Shown here: one piece after another, positions 1-4,413 of the stretch
How the letters are laid out: each line of letters opens with the position of its first letter
How positions within the stretch are numbered: the stretch's first letter is position 1
NCBI GenBank assembly: GCA_007134665.1
Contig: SLKH01000323.1
Location: forward strand, 1 to 6,495
Length of the DNA: 6,495 nucleotides
Reading direction: 5' to 3'
Source: Balneolaceae bacterium
GTDB taxonomy: Bacteria > Bacteroidota > Rhodothermia > Balneolales > Balneolaceae
Program-made: the position numbers and the translations under genes
Notes under the pieces: generated by a model
The model's input: the letters and a program-made list of their open reading frames with translations, nothing else
Database searches by the model: none
Told to the model about the DNA's origin: nothing

Positions 1-12
1 TCACCCACTCAT

Positions 13-528
13 TCATACATTCATCCACCATATCGCCCCGTTAAGTACCGCAGCAAAACTTACCCATAAAATGTAGGGCACCATCATCCATCCTGCCAAA
101 TTTGATTTCTGCCAAAACAGCTTCGTGGTAATAACAATTGCTGCAAGAAGAAAAAGAATCTCAATCAGGGCCCATCCGGGAGATTGAGCTCCGAAAAAAA
201 TCCACGACCAGGCACCATTTAATGCAAGTTGAATCAAAAATAATACTAAAGCAATGTTTGCGCCCGGCCATCTATAATTCTTCCAGACTATCCAGGCTGC
301 AATTCCCATCAATGTATAGAGAATCGTCCATACCGGTCCGAATAGCCAGGCCGGAGGATTCCATCCGGGTTTATTTATCGATTCATACCATTCAGAAGGC
401 CCGATTCCCGGTGACACCTGCGCACCGATCCAGGCTGTCAGATAGCAGATTCCCAGCCAGAAAATTAATCCTGCAATATTAATGAAATGCTCTCTCCGGG
501 AATTACTGGTTACTTTCATTGATTTCAT
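13..528 (-). CDS. tspO: TspO/MBR family integral membrane protein
   Basis: This 171-residue protein is a tryptophan-rich five-helix membrane protein of the TspO/MBR (translocator protein, peripheral benzodiazepine receptor) family. Hydrophobic segments lie at about residues 16-36, 59-81, 88-109, 115-137 and 144-166. Family signatures are visible: WYESINKPGWNPP (47-59) leading into WLFGPVWTILYTLMG (61-75), LALNGAWSWIFFG (101-113), and PYILWVSFAAVLNGAIWWMN at the C-terminus (151-170). Family members bind porphyrins or cholesterol-like ligands in the membrane and are linked to tetrapyrrole and oxidative-stress signalling; the ligand here cannot be told from sequence. It is slightly longer than the usual 155-160 residues because of a short polar N-terminus. 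An alternative ATG at codon 4 would change little. The leader is A/T-rich with no Shine-Dalgarno sequence. It lies 80 bp after the tlpA-like gene on the same strand, so it may be the tail of that operon or have its own promoter. Confidence 0.95.
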   Translation of the reverse strand: MKSMKVTSNSRREHFINIAGLIFWLGICYLTAWIGAQVSPGIGPSEWYESINKPGWNPPAWLFGPVWTILYTLMGIAAWIVWKNYRWPGANIALVLFLIQLALNGAWSWIFFGAQSPGWALIEILFLLAAIVITTKLFWQKSNLAGWMMVPYILWVSFAAVLNGAIWWMNV

Positions 529-608
529 ATTTTTATTATTTCAATCTATATGAAATCACAATTCATTAGCTTTATAAATAGTTCATCACTATCCGATTTC
601 AATCCGGG
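529..608. promoter_or_regulatory. Intergenic spacer upstream of tspO, possible promoter
   Basis: This A/T-rich 80-bp spacer separates the tlpA-like stop from the tspO start. Read on the minus strand it contains TTGTGA (561-556), a 17-bp gap and TAATAA (538-533), a loose sigma-70-like pair that would start transcription almost at the tspO ATG. It also holds a 6-bp inverted repeat, ATTTCA (538-543) and TGAAAT (551-556), with a 7-base spacer. Both patterns are weak and could arise by chance in such A/T-rich DNA. No strong GC hairpin followed by a T run is seen, so there is no evidence for a terminator after the tlpA-like gene. Confidence 0.25.
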
Positions 609-1232
609 TTATCTATCAGATGATAATTCGTGAATAAATTCAATAAAGCGACGGCCATCATATTTCGCCATACCCTTCTTTTCAATGGCAAGCCGCCCGT
701 CAGGTGTAATCACGTAAGTAGTCGGAATCACTGAACTCTCAAAGATACCGGCTGCTTTATTTCTGAAATGGTAGATGGGCAAATCGTACTCTCTGTTATC
801 CATAAATGCTTCAGCATCATCGAAATTTTCATCCATGGAAACGAGTAAAAATTTCACACCCGGATTATCCCGGAACTCTTCATATAATGAAGCGATGGAA
901 GGCATTTCCGCAATACAAGGCGGACACCATGTTGCCCAGATGTTCATAAATATCACTGAACCTTCAAAATCATGAAGCGATGTCATTCTTGATTGCCTGT
1001 CAACAAAATAAAAGTCCCTGCTAACTCCGGGAAGATCTTCAAGGTTGTCAGGTATAGCTGGCTGAATTACACCCGAGCTTAAAAATACCTGCTGCACCTT
1101 CCCTATGACTGTTGTGTGTAAGCCGGTAGCATAAAGCAACCCAAAAACGACAAGGACAATAGCCCAAAATCGTATTTCTCTTTTCCAGCTAAAAGATTTC
1201 TCTTGTTTCTCTTGTGAATGTTTTCCCGTCAT
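609..1232 (-). CDS. Membrane-anchored TlpA/ResA-like thioredoxin-fold protein
   Basis: This 207-residue protein has a short basic cytoplasmic N-terminus, one transmembrane anchor at about 22-38 (RFWAIVLVVFGLLYATG) and an extracytoplasmic thioredoxin-like domain from about 72 to 205. The redox motif is WCPPC at 102-106, preceded by FMNIWAT as in the TlpA/ResA/AhpC-TSA group, and the cis-proline is P170 in the sequence VIPTTYVITPDG. TlpA-type proteins usually reduce disulfides outside the cytoplasmic membrane, for example in cytochrome c or oxidase maturation; which substrate applies here is unknown. The WCPPC motif is the active-site type typical of reductants in this family. There is no signal peptidase II lipobox. 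The gene starts 16 bp after the mrp stop, so the two are almost certainly co-transcribed. Its leader contains GGAAG about 7 bases before the ATG, the only start in the window with a plausible Shine-Dalgarno-like sequence. I give no gene symbol because TlpA, ResA and similar paralogues cannot be separated here. Confidence 0.93.
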   Translation of the reverse strand: MTGKHSQEKQEKSFSWKREIRFWAIVLVVFGLLYATGLHTTVIGKVQQVFLSSGVIQPAIPDNLEDLPGVSRDFYFVDRQSRMTSLHDFEGSVIFMNIWATWCPPCIAEMPSIASLYEEFRDNPGVKFLLVSMDENFDDAEAFMDNREYDLPIYHFRNKAAGIFESSVIPTTYVITPDGRLAIEKKGMAKYDGRRFIEFIHELSSDR

Positions 1233-1248
1233 TTATCTACTTCCAATA

Positions 1249-2370
1249 TTATGGCCTGAATTTAATCTGAACTTTTTCACTCTTCTCTTTACTTTGATTC
1301 TGAACGATCAATGACTGTTCAATACGATTTGAGATTTCGATAAATGCTTCTGCTGATGCTGATTTTGGTTCCGCATGTACAATAGGTGTCCCCCGGTCAC
1401 TCGATTTCATGATCTGTTCACGAAGTGGTATTTCTCCAAGAAACGGGACATTAAGTTTGGTTGCAAGATTTCGAGCCCCGTGTTTACCGAAGATATAGTA
1501 TTTCTTTTCAGGCATATCATCAGGTATGAAATATGCCATATTTTCAATAACCCCCAGTACCGGTACATTCACCTTCTTGAACATGGCAACTCCCTTTCTT
1601 ACATCATCCAGAGCCACATTCTGGGGAGTTGATACAATAACAGCCCCGGTCAATGGTACCGACTGAACAATCGTGAGCTGAATATCACCTGTTCCGGGCG
1701 GCAGATCCAGTACCATATAATCAAGCTCACCCCAACTGACTTCCTGCATAAACTGTTTCACAGCACTTGTTACCATTGGGCCCCGCCAGATCATCGCCTG
1801 ATCCGTATCAACAAGAAAACCCATCGATACAAGCCGTACACCGTATTTTTCTATTGGTACCAGTTTCTTGTCTGTCGTTATTCCCGGACGCTCAGTCACA
1901 TCGAACATCGTGGGGACGCTCGGCCCGTAGATATCTGTATCAAGCAATCCCACACTGGCACCGGATCTCGCAAGTGCAACTGCAAGATTTGCAGCAACTG
2001 TTGATTTACCAACTCCTCCCTTTCCGGAAGCAACAGCAATGATATTTTTGACTCCGGCGAGTAATGGCTCTTGTTTTGGCTCCTCAGGTTGTGTGTCATC
2101 AGTCTTATTCCGTTTTCTCGAGATGTTGATACCTACAGTAATGTCTACAATGGCATCTCTGTCGATAAACTTTTTAATCGCTTCGTCACATTTCTGCTTT
2201 AATTCAGAGGATAACCGATCATTCTTTTCAGGCAGTTCAAGTGTAAATGATATATATTTTTCCTGAATAATCAGGTCGTGTACCATATCGAGTGAAATCA
2301 GATCGGCACCCTGATTGGGATGCATCACATGAGCCAAAGCAGTTTTCACCTGTTCCTTATTGATAGACAT
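1249..2370 (-). CDS. mrp: Mrp/NBP35-family P-loop ATPase (Fe-S cluster carrier-like), CxxC-less
   Basis: This 373-residue protein has the two-domain layout of bacterial Mrp/ApbC. An N-terminal MIP18/DUF59-type domain (about 1-85, with HPNQGADLISLDMV at 17-30) is joined by a charged Pro/Glu linker (about 86-104) to a ParA/MinD-like ATPase. The deviant Walker A motif is GKGGVGKS at 116-123. The segment GLLDTDIYGPSVPTMF (141-156), MIWRGPMV (193-200), DYMVLDLPPGTGD (217-229) and STPQ..ALDDVRK (247-259) are all family hallmarks. Mrp proteins bind and pass on Fe-S clusters in the cytosol, usually by a CxxC pair after ENMS/AxF. Here that place reads ENMAYFIPDDMPEKKYYIFG (276-295) with no cysteine, and the only cysteine in the whole protein is C61. 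Cluster binding by the standard dimer-bridging mode is therefore doubtful. A charged tail follows from about residue 355. It is the first gene of the leftward operon with the tlpA-like gene. The start fits the family N-terminus and has no Shine-Dalgarno sequence. Confidence 0.95.
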   Translation of the reverse strand: MSINKEQVKTALAHVMHPNQGADLISLDMVHDLIIQEKYISFTLELPEKNDRLSSELKQKCDEAIKKFIDRDAIVDITVGINISRKRNKTDDTQPEEPKQEPLLAGVKNIIAVASGKGGVGKSTVAANLAVALARSGASVGLLDTDIYGPSVPTMFDVTERPGITTDKKLVPIEKYGVRLVSMGFLVDTDQAMIWRGPMVTSAVKQFMQEVSWGELDYMVLDLPPGTGDIQLTIVQSVPLTGAVIVSTPQNVALDDVRKGVAMFKKVNVPVLGVIENMAYFIPDDMPEKKYYIFGKHGARNLATKLNVPFLGEIPLREQIMKSSDRGTPIVHAEPKSASAEAFIEISNRIEQSLIVQNQSKEKSEKVQIKFRP

Positions 2371-2539
2371 ATTGTATTTTATCTGTTAACAACTTTCTGA
2401 ATTACATTCACAAGATACGAATTCAACTCTCCAATTTTAAACCAAACGTTATGAAGAACCGGTTTCGTTTCCGGGCTGAGAAAACCTTAAATTTGGTTAC
2501 TTTTTCTCCTAACTTCCTATATCGTAACAACTCATTATT
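2371..2539. promoter_or_regulatory. Divergent mrp/gcvT intergenic promoter region
   Basis: This 169-bp gap separates the two divergent blocks and must contain promoters in both directions. Two 7-mers form an inverted repeat, AACCAAA at 2440-2446 and TTTGGTT at 2492-2498, with centres about 52 bp apart. Each reads TTTGGTT towards its own gene, which would suit a pair of outward-facing -33/-35 elements. An exact 8-bp palindrome TGTTAACA lies at 2384-2391, within 14 bp of the mrp start. Facing mrp there is also TATCTTG (2417-2411), a near match to the Bacteroidota -7 element TAnnTTTG, but its spacing from TTTG is longer than usual. No riboswitch-like fold, such as a glycine riboswitch, is evident ahead of gcvT. 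Confidence 0.5.
2492..2523 (+). promoter_or_regulatory. Weak candidate promoter for gcvT-comB-ftsK
   Basis: TTTGGTT (2492-2498) and TATATC (2518-2523) could act as upstream and -10/-7 elements. The 19-bp gap from TTGGTT is on the long side for sigma-70, and the second element does not match the Bacteroidota TAnnTTTG form well. It would give a leader of about ten bases. This is a positional guess and not a firm call. Confidence 0.22.
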
Positions 2540-3640
2540 ATGTCCAAACGTACACCACTATTTGACAAGCATCTGGAGTTTGAAGCCAAAATGATTGATT
2601 TTGGCGGATTTGAAATGCCTGTTCAGTACGGTGGAATCAAGCAGGAACACCTTGCTGTCAGGCAGGCTGCCGGACTGTTTGATGTATCTCATATGGGAGA
2701 AATTGTAATTTCGGGGCCTGAATCACTTAACCTGATCCAAAAACTAACGGTTAATGATGCCTCCAAATTAAAACCCGGAGATGCACAATACAGTGCAATG
2801 TGTTACGAACATGGTGGAATTGTTGATGATTTGATCATATATAAAAAGCCGGAAAACAACTACATGCTTGTTGTCAATGCATCCAATATTGAGAAAGATC
2901 TTGACTGGATCAGATCTCACAACAATTTCGATGCTGTTGTTACTGATATATCTGATAAAATTGCACTCCTTGCACTGCAGGGGCCAAAATCTGTTGAGAT
3001 TTTAGAACAGGCCACAAATCTCGATGTGAACAAGATTGGATTCTATAATTTTGAAACCGGGACGGTTGCCGGACAACCTGATGTTATCGTGTCTGCAACC
3101 GGTTATACCGGAGAAAAAGGCTTTGAACTCTACATCGATACTGAAAAAAGTGACCCTGTTATGATTTGGGACGCCCTTTTCCGGCATGGCACGAAACACG
3201 GATTAATGCCTGCAGGACTTGGAGCCCGTGATACACTCAGGCTGGAAATGGGATTTGCCCTTTATGGGAATGATATTACGAAAGATACAACTCCGCTTGA
3301 AGGCCGTCTTGGCTGGCTGACAAAACTGGATAAAAATGATTTTATCGGATCAGAAGCCCTTAAAAAACAGAAGGGGGAAGGCCTTAAACGAAAATTGATT
3401 GGCTTTATAATTGAGGAAGCAAGGCAAATACCAAGAACCGGATACGATATTTGTGATGAAGCTGGTAATAAAACCGGATTTGTAACAAGCGGAACTCAAT
3501 CAATCTCACTTGGTATAGGTATAGGTATGGGGTATGTTCCCATCGATGATGCGAATGAAGGGAATACCATTTACATTAAAATCAGAAAAAAATTGATACC
3601 TGCCATTATTACCAAACCACCTTTTTACAGGAACAAATAA
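2540..3640 (+). CDS. gcvT: Glycine cleavage system T protein (aminomethyltransferase)
   Basis: GcvT transfers the methylene carbon from the aminomethyl-lipoyl arm of H protein to tetrahydrofolate, releasing ammonia and leaving reduced lipoate. At 366 residues it has the usual bacterial length. The N-terminus KRTPLFDKHLEFEAKMIDFGGFEMPVQY spans 3-30 and matches the family start, supporting this ATG. DVSHMGE (48-54), GGIVDDLIIYK (92-102, with D96 at the position of the catalytic aspartate), LALQGPKS (144-151), ATGYTGEKGFELY (186-198) and GLGARDTLRLEMGFALYGND (226-245) are all intact. The C-terminal barrel (about 285-366) includes GFVTSGTQSISLG and a usual end, KPPFYRNK. No gcvH or gcvP lies in the window, so the other subunits must be encoded elsewhere. 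It is the first gene of the rightward block, and comB follows after 20 bp. No Shine-Dalgarno sequence precedes the start. Confidence 0.97.
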   Translation: MSKRTPLFDKHLEFEAKMIDFGGFEMPVQYGGIKQEHLAVRQAAGLFDVSHMGEIVISGPESLNLIQKLTVNDASKLKPGDAQYSAMCYEHGGIVDDLIIYKKPENNYMLVVNASNIEKDLDWIRSHNNFDAVVTDISDKIALLALQGPKSVEILEQATNLDVNKIGFYNFETGTVAGQPDVIVSATGYTGEKGFELYIDTEKSDPVMIWDALFRHGTKHGLMPAGLGARDTLRLEMGFALYGNDITKDTTPLEGRLGWLTKLDKNDFIGSEALKKQKGEGLKRKLIGFIIEEARQIPRTGYDICDEAGNKTGFVTSGTQSISLGIGIGMGYVPIDDANEGNTIYIKIRKKLIPAIITKPPFYRNK

Positions 3641-3660
3641 TAAAGATTCACTAAACTTAT

Positions 3661-4413
3661 ATGTCTGATTTAAATCAACTGGATGTTTTCTTTTCTGTAC
3701 AAACGTTTCATGAAGACCAGGTACGGGATAAAACTGTTGTCATATCCGATGTTCTCAGGGCAACCTCAACAATCGTCACGGCAATCGCAAACGGTGCTGA
3801 AAAAGTAATTCCTGTTGGCGATATGGGTGAAGCCAGCAGAATTGCACAAAGTGTGGACTCGGATAATTATCTGCTTTGTGGTGAAAAGGATGGTATTAAG
3901 ATTGAGGGTTATAACCTCGGCAACTCCCCGCTTGAATATACTTCGGAGGCAATCAAAGGGAAGTCATTGATTTTTAATACAACCAATGGAACCAAAGCGA
4001 TCAAAAAATCACTCGGAGCCGATGAACTTGTGATTGCATCTTTTCACAACCTTGATGTTGTCGTTGATTTTCTCAGGGAAAAAGAGCGGGATATCGTCAT
4101 TGTTTGTTCAGGATGGAAAGGAAGATTATCACTTGAAGATCTTTTGCTGGCAGGTAATATTGTCTATAATCTAAAGGGGGGTGTTATGAACCCGGAAGCC
4201 CGGGATGGTGCAAAAGTAGCATTTACGATCTATGAAAAATTTGGGAATGACCTGGAATCTGTCATATTAAACTCTAACCATGCTTCACGCCTGAAAGAGC
4301 TTGTCATGGATACACAGGATATTTCGTATTGCTGTCAAATCAATACGACACGGGTATTACCCATACTCAAAGAAGGTATCATCACAAACAGACATGTCGA
4401 AAAAACGCAATAA
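3661..4413 (+). CDS. comB: 2-phosphosulfolactate phosphatase family protein (ComB-like)
   Basis: This 250-residue protein matches the ComB family, which hydrolyses 2-phosphosulfolactate to sulfolactate plus phosphate in a Mg-dependent reaction. The step is known from coenzyme M synthesis in methanogens, and the family is widespread in bacteria without that pathway. Visible signatures are VVISDVLRATSTIVTAIANGA (26-46), CGEKDGIKIEGYNLGNSPLE (73-92), IFNTTNGTKAI (104-114), CSGWKGRLSLEDLLLAG (149-165) and EARDGA (179-184). All are intact, so an active enzyme is expected. There is no comA (phosphosulfolactate synthase) or comC (dehydrogenase) in the window, so the true substrate is uncertain; a link to bacterial sulfonates such as sulfolactate or cysteate is only a hypothesis. 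It sits 20 bp after gcvT, and its last 20 bases overlap ftsK in another frame, indicating co-transcription. The leader is A/T-rich without a Shine-Dalgarno sequence. Confidence 0.93.
   Translation: MSDLNQLDVFFSVQTFHEDQVRDKTVVISDVLRATSTIVTAIANGAEKVIPVGDMGEASRIAQSVDSDNYLLCGEKDGIKIEGYNLGNSPLEYTSEAIKGKSLIFNTTNGTKAIKKSLGADELVIASFHNLDVVVDFLREKERDIVIVCSGWKGRLSLEDLLLAGNIVYNLKGGVMNPEARDGAKVAFTIYEKFGNDLESVILNSNHASRLKELVMDTQDISYCCQINTTRVLPILKEGIITNRHVEKTQ

Noticed and set aside
1..12. Start of another minus-strand gene at the left edge
   Set aside because: The only ATG there (12-10) reaches a stop after three codons within the window.
138..482. Plus-strand 114-codon open frame
   Set aside because: It lies entirely opposite the well-supported tspO gene and shows no recognisable domain.
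1375..2266. Several short open frames on both strands across the mrp gene
   Set aside because: They are shadows of mrp in other frames, with no family features and arginine/serine-rich random composition.
2371..2539. Glycine riboswitch ahead of gcvT
   Set aside because: No tandem paired stems or conserved GG-rich cores are visible, and any leader from the candidate promoter would be very short.
3641..3660. Possible terminator or promoter between gcvT and comB
   Set aside because: The gap is only 20 bp, with no hairpin and no T run, so read-through is the simpler view.
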